A stretch of DNA of 48,882 nucleotides from Verrucomicrobiota bacterium. GTDB taxonomy: Bacteria > Verrucomicrobiota > Verrucomicrobiia > Limisphaerales > UBA11358. The first letter of the stretch is position 1; each line of letters begins with the position of its first letter. The stretch lies in assembly GCA_028873125.1 (NCBI GenBank), contig JAGWMQ010000013.1, positions 1-48,882 of the forward strand, read 5' to 3'. Shown piece by piece: positions 17,271 to 25,120 of this stretch. Below the pieces are notes generated by a model. It was not told where the DNA came from and searched no databases. It saw only the letters and a program-made list of their open reading frames with translations. Both the position numbers and the translations under genes were made by a program.

Positions 17271-18128
17271 TTACGCCGGCTCCGGAACCGGAGTGCCCTG
17301 CTCGATACGCGGCGCATTTTCCCAGGCAATCATCGCGCGCTTGCGGGTCCGGCCCCAATAATAATTCCCAATCACGCCCGTTTCGCGAATCACGCGATGG
17401 CAGGGAATGAGATAGCCCAGCGGATTTTGTCCCGCGGCGGCGCCGACGGCGCGCGCGGCGCCGGGGCGGCCAATCGCTGAAGCCAGACGTCCGTAGGTGG
17501 TGAGCGAACCCGGTGGAACCTGCAACAAGGCCCGCCAGACGCGCACTTGAAACGGCGTGCCGCGCACGAACGCCCGCAGCGTCGCCGGCGCAGTCGAACC
17601 GCCTGGCCGCCTGAAGATTTTTGAGGCGGTGCCGGCGGCGGCGGCATCGTCGCGTTTCAATTCTGCCTGCATCCAATCGCTTTGAAGTTCGGCCATTGCC
17701 GATTTTTCGTTTTCGACGAAGGAGAGATGGCAGGTCCCGCGCGGGCTTTCGGCGATGAGGCATTGGCCGAAGGGACTTTCCGCGATGCCGAAGGAAATGG
17801 CCCAACCTGCGCCGCCGGATTTCAGTTCGCCGGGCGAGGCGGCCTCCAGGCTCACGCAAAGGTCGTGCAACCGGCCCGGTCCCGAAAGGCCCGATTCCAG
17901 CGTGACATCCAGGATGCTTCCTCCGGCCAGCAGCAGTTTCTTCGCGTGGGCCAGCGTGAGGCACTGGAGGAAATCTTTGGGCGTCACGCCGGCCCAGGCC
18001 GAAAACAGGCGGTGCAAGTGAAACCGGCTCAGCCCGGCACGCCGGGCCAGCAAAGCCAGGTCGGGTTGCTCGGCATGGCATTCGTCCAGATGGCGAATCA
18101 CGCGGGCGATCCGCTCGTAATCATTCAT
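17271..18128 (-). CDS. AraC-domain / methylated-DNA-protein cysteine methyltransferase fusion (Ada-like)
   Basis: A 285-residue two-domain protein. Residues 1-100 form an AraC-type helix-turn-helix (LALLARRAGLSRFHLHRLFSAWAGVTPKDFL). The C-terminal half is an Ogt/Ada alkyltransferase with PFQVRVWRALLQVPPG, an Arg finger region (RPGAARAVGAA) and the acceptor Cys243 in IPCHRV. It lacks the N-terminal four-Cys zinc domain of full-length Ada, which senses methylphosphotriesters. It therefore probably repairs O6-alkylguanine and may regulate genes without that sensor. I chose ATG 18128; the upstream open frame reads into the intergenic region and bioB. The M14 gene follows after 30 nt. Confidence 0.88.
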   Translation of the reverse strand: MNDYERIARVIRHLDECHAEQPDLALLARRAGLSRFHLHRLFSAWAGVTPKDFLQCLTLAHAKKLLLAGGSILDVTLESGLSGPGRLHDLCVSLEAASPGELKSGGAGWAISFGIAESPFGQCLIAESPRGTCHLSFVENEKSAMAELQSDWMQAELKRDDAAAAGTASKIFRRPGGSTAPATLRAFVRGTPFQVRVWRALLQVPPGSLTTYGRLASAIGRPGAARAVGAAAGQNPLGYLIPCHRVIRETGVIGNYYWGRTRKRAMIAWENAPRIEQGTPVPEPA

Positions 18129-18227
18129 GCGCCCAATCTGCCACGGTGCGCCGGCCGCTCCCACCCGATTCTTGCGGCAATTTGTTCTCTCCCCACCAAA
18201 CAACAGCGCACGCCAGCATGGAGGATT

Positions 18228-18255
18228 CCCTCTCTCCGCCCGGGCGGGGAGGGAG
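18228..18255. repeat. GC-rich interspersed palindrome between the Ada-like gene and bioB
   Basis: A near-perfect palindrome centred on 18241/18242 (ccctctctccgccc / gggcggggagggag) pairs at 13 of 14 positions. It lies in the gap after the bioB stop codon. It might act as a terminator for bioB, but it has no U-tract. It resembles a repeat family of the genus more than a classical terminator. Confidence 0.4.
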
Positions 18256-18277
18256 AAGATTTTCGCGGACGGGCGAT

Positions 18278-19381
18278 TTATTTCGCGTCCGCAAGTTCGA
18301 TTTCCGTTTCGCGACTGCCGTTTCCACAGCCGCAGCCGTCTTCTTCCTGATCGCTGAAACCTTGGCGGTCCCATCTCGGGTCCAGGCCGAGGTCTTTGAG
18401 CATCTGCAGATCCTTTTCGACCGGCTGGTTGAGGGTGGTCAGATAATTGCCCACCATGAGCGCGCTGGCGCCGGCCATGAAGATCAGGCTTTGCGCGTCC
18501 CGCAGGTTCACCACGCGGCCGCCGGCGATCATGATTTCCTGCCGGGGCAGGATGAACCGGAAACAGGCGATGGTCTTTAAAATCTCCAGCACCGGCAGGG
18601 GCGGATTTTTTTCAAACGGCGTGCCTTGGATGGGATTGAGGATGTTGAGGGGAACGACGTTTGCGCCGATGGCTTTCAATTCAAACGCCAGGTCGCAGCG
18701 GTCTTCGCGCGTCTCGCCCATGCCGATGATCCCGCCGGAGCAAATTTTGATGCCGGCCTGTTTCACGCGCCGGATCGTCTCCAACCGGTCGTCGAACGTG
18801 TGCGTGGTGCAGGTCTTCGGGAAGAAGCGGCGCGAACTTTCCAGGTTGTGGTTGTAACATTCCAGACCGGCTTCTTTCAGGCGGTCGGCGACGTTCTGCG
18901 ATTTGATGATGCCCAGCGAGGCGTCGGGCCGCGTCTTGCCGCCGGCTTTCAACTCGCGGATCCGGTCGCAGACTTCATCCAGAATCGGGCCTTCACTCAG
19001 CCCCCTCCACGCGGCGACGAGGCCGAGGGCGGTGACGCCGTTTCGCCCGGCCTCCTCAGCGGCCTCGGCGACCGGCCCGGGATCCACAAAGCCATAGCGC
19101 GGCGAGCCGGTCTGATAAAAGGACGATTGGGCGCAGAAGCTGCAGTTTTCTGAACAGGCGCCGGCCTTGGCGTTGACAATGGAGCAGAGGTGAATCTTGT
19201 TGCCCTTGAAATGTTCGCGGATCCGGTTGGCCCACGAGAGCAGATCCAGAACATCCACGGAGGATTCGAGGTGGAAGAGCCACAACGCCTCGTCGCGGGA
19301 AATGGGTCCGCCGCCCAAAATGCGTTCGCCGAGCCCGGCAATCACGCCGTGATTTTTTGTGTCAACCTTTGTCATGGTCAC
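18278..19381 (-). CDS. bioB: Biotin synthase
   Basis: A radical-SAM enzyme that inserts sulfur into dethiobiotin. The [4Fe-4S] cluster motif is C76SENC80SFC83. Other family marks are YGFVDPGPVAEAAEEA, YNHNLESSRRFFPKTCTTHTFDDRLETI, SGGIIGMGETREDRCDLAFELK and PLNILNPIQGTPFE. The C-terminus ends in a Cys/Gly-rich tail (DGCGCGNGS) that is not part of the core. ATG 19381 is used; a second ATG two codons later is equally possible. No other biotin gene (bioA/D/F) is visible here. It lies downstream of lepB on the same strand with an 86-nt gap. Confidence 0.95.
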   Translation of the reverse strand: MTMTKVDTKNHGVIAGLGERILGGGPISRDEALWLFHLESSVDVLDLLSWANRIREHFKGNKIHLCSIVNAKAGACSENCSFCAQSSFYQTGSPRYGFVDPGPVAEAAEEAGRNGVTALGLVAAWRGLSEGPILDEVCDRIRELKAGGKTRPDASLGIIKSQNVADRLKEAGLECYNHNLESSRRFFPKTCTTHTFDDRLETIRRVKQAGIKICSGGIIGMGETREDRCDLAFELKAIGANVVPLNILNPIQGTPFEKNPPLPVLEILKTIACFRFILPRQEIMIAGGRVVNLRDAQSLIFMAGASALMVGNYLTTLNQPVEKDLQMLKDLGLDPRWDRQGFSDQEEDGCGCGNGSRETEIELADAK

Positions 19382-19467
19382 GGTTGACAGCTTAACCGCA
19401 CTGCAACCGGGCGCAAGGCCGGATTGAGGAAAACCGCCATGACCGGCGAGAAAGAGAAGGCCCGGTC

Positions 19468-20139
19468 CTATTCGACAACCTTGCCCAGGATGTTCCGCCG
19501 CGGGACCGGGCCGAAAACGCGGCTGTCGCTGCTGTTCCGGCGGTTGTCGCCCATGACGAAGTATTGGTCCTTGCCCAGACGAAAATACCCGTCCCTGTTT
19601 TCCCCGTCGCCATAAGTCGGCGTGTCCGGCAGCAGATAAGGTTCCCGCAGCAACCGGCGGTTGACGTAAACCCGTCCGTGGTTGAAGGCGATGGACTGGC
19701 CGGGCGTGGCAACGATGCGTTTGACATCAAAGCCGCCGTCGCTCGGGTCTCGGAGAGCGACAATGTCTCCCTGCCGCGGCTCGCCCACCAGGTAGGCAAA
19801 CCGGTTGAGCCAGTAGTAACCCGAATTCATCAGCGTCGGAGACATGCTGGGACCGAGCACCTGGACGGATTGGAAGATGAAATGAGTGACCAGCCAATAG
19901 CTCAACAGTCCCAAGGCCAGCAACGCCGCCAGATGGGAAGACCGCCCAAAAAAACGCAACCAACACGAACGCAGATGATCAATGTTCCACCACGGCCTCG
20001 TGGCGGCGGAATGCCGGTCCGCGGCCGGCTCCGAGGCAGGCACCCTTCGACCCGTGTTGAATTTCTGCAACCACCGTTCCATAGCTTCTCCGCGCGGGGA
20101 CAAGGGGGCTTCGATCTCGTTGCCGTCGCGTCCCGACAT
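19468..20139 (-). CDS. lepB: Signal peptidase I
   Basis: A 223-residue inner-membrane leader peptidase. It has one N-terminal membrane segment (SHLAALLALGLLSYWLVTHF, about 68-87), nucleophile Ser98 in VLGPSMSPTL, general base Lys140 in DVKRIVATPG, and the box E-like GDNRRNSSDSRVFGPV near the C-terminus. The cytoplasmic N-terminus is long and polar. The start ATG at 20139-20137 overlaps the stop codon of the DUF1573/cytochrome gene by one nucleotide (TGATG), which indicates translational coupling. A second ATG at 20082 is possible but lacks that coupling. It cleaves signal peptides of the many exported proteins encoded nearby. Confidence 0.93.
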   Translation of the reverse strand: MSGRDGNEIEAPLSPRGEAMERWLQKFNTGRRVPASEPAADRHSAATRPWWNIDHLRSCWLRFFGRSSHLAALLALGLLSYWLVTHFIFQSVQVLGPSMSPTLMNSGYYWLNRFAYLVGEPRQGDIVALRDPSDGGFDVKRIVATPGQSIAFNHGRVYVNRRLLREPYLLPDTPTYGDGENRDGYFRLGKDQYFVMGDNRRNSSDSRVFGPVPRRNILGKVVE

Positions 20140-20987
20140 CACTGCGGTCCGGATCGGACGTGCGAGGGAATGACCATGTTCAGGTAGGCGGCCAGCGAGG
20201 CGATTTGCAGGTCGGAGAGCGCCCCCCCCTGCGAGGTGGCGAAGGCGGGCATGAGGGTGCCGGGCTTGCCATAACTGATCCACGTGCGCCAGAAATCCTC
20301 GTTGGTCGGCACCTTGAGCGCGTGCAAATCCGGCACCATCGTCGCGCGCGGCTGGGCTTCGTGGCACACCGCGCAATCCGCCTGATAGAGCGCCTCGCCA
20401 TATTTGCCCTGGCCGTGGTTGACGTGGCAGGTCGCGCACTGGCCGTGGAAGACCGCCTGCCGGTCGGCCTTGGCCATCTCCACGCCCCGCGCCCGCTCGG
20501 CCGCCGACAGCGTCGGCATCGCCGGCGGAAGGATGGTGATCTTGAGCACCAGCATTTTGGAACCCTTGTCCGTGGAGACATTCACGGTCTTGTAGATCGT
20601 GCCGCTTTTGCCCTCCAGGTTGACCGTCACGCCGAAGCCATTGCTGGTGTCGGGTGAAATGGTCCACGGCAGCGACGGCACCTGCGCCGTGGTGCAACCG
20701 CACGAGGGATGCACGCCCAGGATGACGACGGGGTTGGTGGAAACATTGTCGAAGCTGAAGGCGAAGTGCGCCGCGTCCGCGTCGGCGGACACGTTGGTTT
20801 CCTGGCTGGTGGCATCCCAACGCAGAACCGCGTCGGAAAGCGGCCCTGACGCCTGGGTCAAATTGGGCACATAAACCGGCGGCGTGGCCACGGCGGGTTT
20901 GGGCGATGGGACGCCCGCGGCAAAAAGAAGGGCGCCGTCGAACACCATTCCCGCCACACCGCAAAACAGAATCAGACGCGATCGCAT
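20139..20987 (-). CDS. Exported DUF1573 protein fused to a cytochrome c domain
   Basis: A 282-residue protein. It has a signal peptide (SRLILFCGVAGMVFDGALLFAAG, in two parts from residue 3) and a DUF1573 Ig-like domain ending its conserved motif in HPSCGCTTA (Cys96, Cys98). The C-terminal part has two heme-binding motifs, CATCH (184-188) and CAVCH (205-209), with a possible Met ligand in GTLMPAF. Two CxxCH motifs only 17 residues apart suggest a diheme domain or one motif serving another metal. It would act in the periplasm in electron transfer. Its stop overlaps the lepB start, so the two are likely one operon. The redox partner is unknown. Confidence 0.8.
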   Translation of the reverse strand: MRSRLILFCGVAGMVFDGALLFAAGVPSPKPAVATPPVYVPNLTQASGPLSDAVLRWDATSQETNVSADADAAHFAFSFDNVSTNPVVILGVHPSCGCTTAQVPSLPWTISPDTSNGFGVTVNLEGKSGTIYKTVNVSTDKGSKMLVLKITILPPAMPTLSAAERARGVEMAKADRQAVFHGQCATCHVNHGQGKYGEALYQADCAVCHEAQPRATMVPDLHALKVPTNEDFWRTWISYGKPGTLMPAFATSQGGALSDLQIASLAAYLNMVIPSHVRSGPQ

Positions 20988-21058
20988 AACCGCCTGGAAA
21001 TTAGCCCCGAGGCGGCGGTTTGACGAGCGGATTTTTGCGCCGAACACCGCCAGGATCG

Positions 21059-22714
21059 TCACGACCGGTTCAGCGCGCTCAAGACCGCGCGCACGGAGGC
21101 CAGTTCAATGTTGGTGTCCACGCCCGCGCCCCAGCGCGTCTTGCCGTCGGCATGCCGGACTTGGATATAGGCAATGGCCGCCGCTTCCTCGCCGCTGCTC
21201 AGGGCGTGTTCGCTGTAAGCGGCGATCTCAAATCGCGGCACTCCGACCCTGCCGAAACCATGGACCAACGCGGCGAGCGGGCCGTTGCCTTCGCCGGCAA
21301 GTTCCATCACCTGGCCATCGTGGAGCAGTTTCGCGCGGCATCGGACAACGCCGTTCCTGCTTTCTGTCCGGAACGACTGGAGTTGCCAGGGCGAGGCGCG
21401 CTCGATGTATTCGCGCCAGAACATCTGCTTGAGTTCGGCGCCGCTGACCTCGCGGCCGAGCCGGTCCACCTCGTCGTTCGCAATCGGACCGAACTCGCGT
21501 TGCAGGTCCTTGGGCAGTTCGATGCCGAACTCGCTCTCCAGCAGATAGGCCACGCCGCCCTTGCCGGACTGCGAATTGACGCGGATGACTTCGCGGTACT
21601 CCCGTCCGATGTCCGCCGGGTCAATCGTCAGATAGGGCACGTCCCAACATTCGCGCCCGTTCTCCTTCCATTCGTTCAGGCCCTTGCGAATGGCGTCCTG
21701 GTGCGAACCGCTGAACGCGGTGAACACCAGTTCGCCGGCGTAAGGCTGGCGCGGCGGCACGGTCATGCCCGTGCATCGCTCGTAGATCTCGATGATCGAA
21801 TTGAGATTCGCGAAATCCAGTTTCGGATCAATCCCGTGTTGGTAAAGATTCAAGGCCAGCGTCACGATGTCCAGGTTGCCCGTGCGCTCGCCGTTGCCAA
21901 AGAGCGTGCCCTCCACCCGCTCCGCGCCCGCGAGCAGGCCCAATTCCGTGGCCGCCACGCCGGTGCAACGGTCGTTGTGGGTGTGCAGACTGACGATGAG
22001 CGAGTCGCGATTCCTGATGTTCCGGCAGATCCATTCGATCTGGTCCGCATAAACGTTGGGCATGGCCACCTCGACCGTGTCCGGCAAATTCAAGATCATT
22101 TTGCGTTGCGGCGTGGGCTGCCACACGTCCATCACCGCCTCCGAAACTTCCCTGGCAAATTCCACCTCCGTGGCCGAAAAACTTTCCGGCGAATACTGGA
22201 GCATCACTTCCGTGCCTTTGAGCCGCGGCAGACGCTCCCGGATCCAGGTCGCGCCGCGCACGGCCACCTGGCTGATCTGCTCCTTGGACATGCCGAAGAC
22301 GACGCGGCGTTGCGCGGGCGAAGTGGAATTGTAGAGATGGATGACGGCCTTCCTGGCGCCGACGAGCGACTCGACGGTGCGCTCGATCAAGTCCTCGCGC
22401 GCCTGCACCAGCACCTGGAGCCACACGTCGTCCGGCGCGCGGCGTTCCTCGATCAGCCGGCGGTTGAAGGTGAACTCGGTGTTGGACGCGGAGGGAAAAC
22501 CGACCTCGATCTCCTTGAAGCCGATTTTGACGAGCGTCTGGAACAGTTCGAGTTTCTGCGACACGTTCATCGGCACGGCCAGTGCCTGGTTGCCGTCGCG
22601 CAAATCCACGCTGCACCAGATGGGCGCCCGGGTGAGGACGCGGCCGGGCCATTGCCGGTCCGGCAGGTTGACCGGCCGGAACGGACGGTATTTCTTCGAT
22701 GGATCCTTGAGCAT
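21059..22714 (-). CDS. leuA: 2-isopropylmalate synthase (type 2, fungal-like LeuA)
   Basis: Catalyses the first step of leucine synthesis, condensing acetyl-CoA with 2-oxoisovalerate. The 551-residue length and N-terminus (KYRPFRPVNLPDRQWP) match the type-2 LeuA class found in fungi and some bacteria. It has the metal/substrate Arg39-Asp40 in SVDLRDGNQ, SLHTHND (His244, His246), GTLFGNGERTGN, and a C-terminal LeuA allosteric domain (about 420-551) for leucine feedback inhibition. ATG 22714 (MLKDPSKKYRPF) is the start; the 36 codons upstream in frame belong to the regulatory leader. Transcription is probably controlled by the leucine-rich leader peptide at 22812-22898 and the terminator at 22751-22790. 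Downstream lies the DUF1573/lepB pair, 71 nt away. Confidence 0.95.
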   Translation of the reverse strand: MLKDPSKKYRPFRPVNLPDRQWPGRVLTRAPIWCSVDLRDGNQALAVPMNVSQKLELFQTLVKIGFKEIEVGFPSASNTEFTFNRRLIEERRAPDDVWLQVLVQAREDLIERTVESLVGARKAVIHLYNSTSPAQRRVVFGMSKEQISQVAVRGATWIRERLPRLKGTEVMLQYSPESFSATEVEFAREVSEAVMDVWQPTPQRKMILNLPDTVEVAMPNVYADQIEWICRNIRNRDSLIVSLHTHNDRCTGVAATELGLLAGAERVEGTLFGNGERTGNLDIVTLALNLYQHGIDPKLDFANLNSIIEIYERCTGMTVPPRQPYAGELVFTAFSGSHQDAIRKGLNEWKENGRECWDVPYLTIDPADIGREYREVIRVNSQSGKGGVAYLLESEFGIELPKDLQREFGPIANDEVDRLGREVSGAELKQMFWREYIERASPWQLQSFRTESRNGVVRCRAKLLHDGQVMELAGEGNGPLAALVHGFGRVGVPRFEIAAYSEHALSSGEEAAAIAYIQVRHADGKTRWGAGVDTNIELASVRAVLSALNRS

Positions 22715-22750
22715 GTTGACTTTCAGTTGTGGCAGTGGCGCTTCTGTTTG

Positions 22751-22790
22751 GCAAAACAAAAACCCCACCGCCGGTTGCGACGATGGGGTT
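22751..22790 (-). terminator. Attenuator terminator of leuA
   Basis: On the minus strand a 12-bp stem (arms 22779-22790 and 22761-22772, two G-U pairs, loop GCAACC) is followed by a T-rich run at 22751-22760 (tttgttttgc). It lies between the leader peptide and leuA. Its 5' arm overlaps the segment 22782-22791, which can instead pair at 9 of 10 positions with 22815-22824, the end of the leader-peptide coding region. Terminator and antiterminator are therefore mutually exclusive. Confidence 0.8.
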
Positions 22791-22811
22791 CGATAAACTC
22801 TTGAAACGCAA

Positions 22812-22898
22812 TCAGAACCCAACCGCCGCGCCGCGCAGCAGCAGCAGCGCGTTCAGCAGCAGGCCCAGGTTCAAATTACGATTCACTATGCCGAACAT
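22812..22898 (-). CDS. leuA leader peptide (28 aa, nine Leu codons)
   Basis: The open frame ATG 22898-22896 to TGA 22814-22812 encodes 28 residues including NLNLGLLLNALLLLRG: leucines at positions 9, 11, 13-15 and 18-21, eight CTG and one TTG. It lies directly before the attenuator terminator and 98 nt before leuA. This is the arrangement of classical leucine leader peptides such as LeuL of enterobacteria. When leucyl-tRNA is scarce, the ribosome stalls on codons 13-21 and frees 22815-22824 to form the antiterminator. When it is abundant, the ribosome reaches the stop and covers that segment. No clear Shine-Dalgarno is visible. It is too short for automatic gene callers. Confidence 0.8.
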   Translation of the reverse strand: MFGIVNRNLNLGLLLNALLLLRGAAVGF

Positions 22899-23232
22899 AT
22901 CAAGCCGGACCCGGTGAGTCAAATTGATTTTCCGTTTTGCACCACCGTTCGTGTTGACTCCGGATAAATGAAGAGCCGCCAGGCTTGGCAACTTGCGAAC
23001 GCTCTGAGCGGTTCAAAAACCAGGCCGTCCCGCCCGCCCCCAAAATGGGCTATGGCAAAGGCGGCAGGGACCGTCTATTCTCCGGTCCCGTCACCGTCGG
23101 AACATTATGAGACATCGTCGCCTTTTGTCCGCTCCTTTCAAAGGTTGCAAACCCGTTGCTTGGAGGAATGATCGTCGCCGTGCCGCGCAGACTTGAACAA
23201 ACCATCGGGATTGCGGAAAATCCGGCCACAAC
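22899..23232. promoter_or_regulatory. Divergent regulatory region between leuA and the MFS transporter
   Basis: No gene is visible. On the minus strand a TTGCCA near 22990 followed 17 nt later by TTTATC could be a weak promoter for the leu leader. I see no convincing promoter for the plus-strand transporter. Confidence 0.35.
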
Positions 23233-25071
23233 ATGAACGACCACAGCGCTGCCCAACCCGTCGCCAAAGTCGGTTACAATCGCTTTCTTCTGCTCGTCGC
23301 CGGGCTGGGCGGACTGCTCTACGGCGTGGACGTGGGGATCATTTCCGGCGCGCTGCCTTACCTGCAGGCGACCTTCACGCTGCCCGACGGCAGCCTGTTG
23401 AACTCCGGGCAAATTTCGCTCGTCGTCGCGGCGGTTTTGCTGGGCACCATCATTTCCACGCTGTTTGCCGGGGCGCTGGCGGATTTGTTCGGGCGCAAAG
23501 CTATGATGACCGCCAGCGGGCTCCTCTTTGTGGTCAGCGTTCCGATGATTGCGCTGGCGCATCAGTATTGGCCGCTGGTGTTCGGGCGCATTTTGCAAGG
23601 CATCAGCGGCGGACTGATCGGCGTGGTGGCGCCGCTGTATCTGGCCGAATGTCTCCGCGCCTCCAATCGCGGCAAGGGCACGGGAGTTTTTCAATGGCTG
23701 CTGACGCTGGGCATCGTGGCGGCCACAATCATCGGTTATTATTTCAGCATCCGGGTGGATGAGGTGGCCAAACTCGGCAATGCCTCAAAACTGTTCGCGT
23801 TCGAGGACGTTGCCTGGCGCGGCATTTTCTGGGTGTCGCTGCCGCCGGGAATCCTGTTTGTCATCGGCAGCCTTTTTGTGGCCGAATCGCCCCGCTGGCT
23901 GTTTCGACGCGGGAAAAAGGACGCCGCGCGCGCCGCGCTCCTGCGCTCGCGCTCCGAGACCCAGGCGGAAATGGAATTGAAGGAAATGGAGGAAATCGTC
24001 GCCGCGGAAAAAAGCAGGGTTTCCGCCACCGGCGAGCAAATCCGCGAATCGCTGCTCCGCCGCAAATATGTCATTCCCTTTCTCCTGGCCTGCGTCATTC
24101 TGGCGTGCAACCAGGCCACCGGCGTCAACTCCGTCATCGGCTACAACACCACGACCCTGATTCAAGCCGGTCTCGGCGACGAGGCGGCGCACTTTGGCAC
24201 GGTCGTTTTCACCATCGTCAATTTCCTGATCACCATCATCGCCGTGGTCCTGGTGGACCGCAAAGGCCGGAAGTTCCTGCTGTCGCTGGGCACCGGCGGC
24301 GTGGTCGTTTCGATGATCTGTATCGGGCTGGTGTTTCATCGAACGGAAAAACTGCGCGTGAACGTGAAGGACGCCGTGCAGTCCATGGTTACCACCAATC
24401 AAACGCTCACGCTCGCGTTCAACCGACACACCGCGACGAATCTCCTGGCCGCCTTGCCGCTTCAACGCTTCAACGCCTCCACGCCCGTTTCGCTGGTCGT
24501 CATCTATTCATACGGAGATTTTCACGCCGCAACGGCGGCGGTGCGCTCGGATGACCCGTCGGCCAAGCCGATCGAACTCTCGCGCGAAAATTGCGTTCCG
24601 GGAAACAAAGTCGTCGCCTTTTTCAAAAATCCATTCGCCAACCTGGAGGCCGCGCGCGTGGCGCCGCTGAAAATTGACGCCGCGCTCGTCACCCCCATCC
24701 AGGATGCGCGCAACGGCTGGCTCACCGCCGTTCTTCTCTACATTTACATGGCGTTTTTCGCCGTGGGACCGGGCGTGGTCGTCTGGCTGGCGTTGTCCGA
24801 ACTCATGCCCACGCGCATCCGCTCCAACGGCATGAGCATCGCGCTGGTGATCAACCAGGCCGTCTCGACGGCCATCGCCGCCATCTTCCTGCCCACGGTC
24901 GGCAAGTACGGCTACGCCACGATGTTCTTCTTCTTCGCCGGCTGCACGGTGATTTATTTCATCACCGCGACCTTTTTCCTGCCGGAAACCAAGGGAAAAA
25001 CGCTGGAAGAAATCGAGGAATACTTTGAAGGCGGGGAGTTCCGTTCCCACGCTGAAACGCCAAAACGCTGA
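23233..25071 (+). CDS. MFS sugar porter with a large extracytoplasmic insertion
   Basis: A 612-residue major-facilitator transporter of the sugar porter family. TM1 contains LLVAGLGGLLYGVDVGIISGALPYL. The family motifs DLFGRKAMM, the RILQGISGGLIGVVAPLYLAE helix, SPRWLF and the C-terminal PETKGKTLEEIEEYF are present. Sugar porters are normally 450-500 residues. The extra sequence here (about 130 residues, from RTEKLRVNVKDA to IQDARNG) lies between TM9 and TM10, so it would face the outside. It probably imports a hexose, perhaps N-acetylhexosamine released by the downstream glycosidases. The GH89 gene follows after 49 nt, suggesting one operon. Confidence 0.88.
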   Translation: MNDHSAAQPVAKVGYNRFLLLVAGLGGLLYGVDVGIISGALPYLQATFTLPDGSLLNSGQISLVVAAVLLGTIISTLFAGALADLFGRKAMMTASGLLFVVSVPMIALAHQYWPLVFGRILQGISGGLIGVVAPLYLAECLRASNRGKGTGVFQWLLTLGIVAATIIGYYFSIRVDEVAKLGNASKLFAFEDVAWRGIFWVSLPPGILFVIGSLFVAESPRWLFRRGKKDAARAALLRSRSETQAEMELKEMEEIVAAEKSRVSATGEQIRESLLRRKYVIPFLLACVILACNQATGVNSVIGYNTTTLIQAGLGDEAAHFGTVVFTIVNFLITIIAVVLVDRKGRKFLLSLGTGGVVVSMICIGLVFHRTEKLRVNVKDAVQSMVTTNQTLTLAFNRHTATNLLAALPLQRFNASTPVSLVVIYSYGDFHAATAAVRSDDPSAKPIELSRENCVPGNKVVAFFKNPFANLEAARVAPLKIDAALVTPIQDARNGWLTAVLLYIYMAFFAVGPGVVVWLALSELMPTRIRSNGMSIALVINQAVSTAIAAIFLPTVGKYGYATMFFFFAGCTVIYFITATFFLPETKGKTLEEIEEYFEGGEFRSHAETPKR

Positions 25072-25120
25072 AACGAGGCTGCCTTTGCCTCAAGAATTCA
25101 ACCGCTCAGGACTTTATCAA

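Noticed and set aside
21020-22804. A 594-codon plus-strand frame antisense to leuA.
   Set aside because: LeuA motifs and regulatory leader on the minus strand are decisive; the antisense frame lacks any domain.
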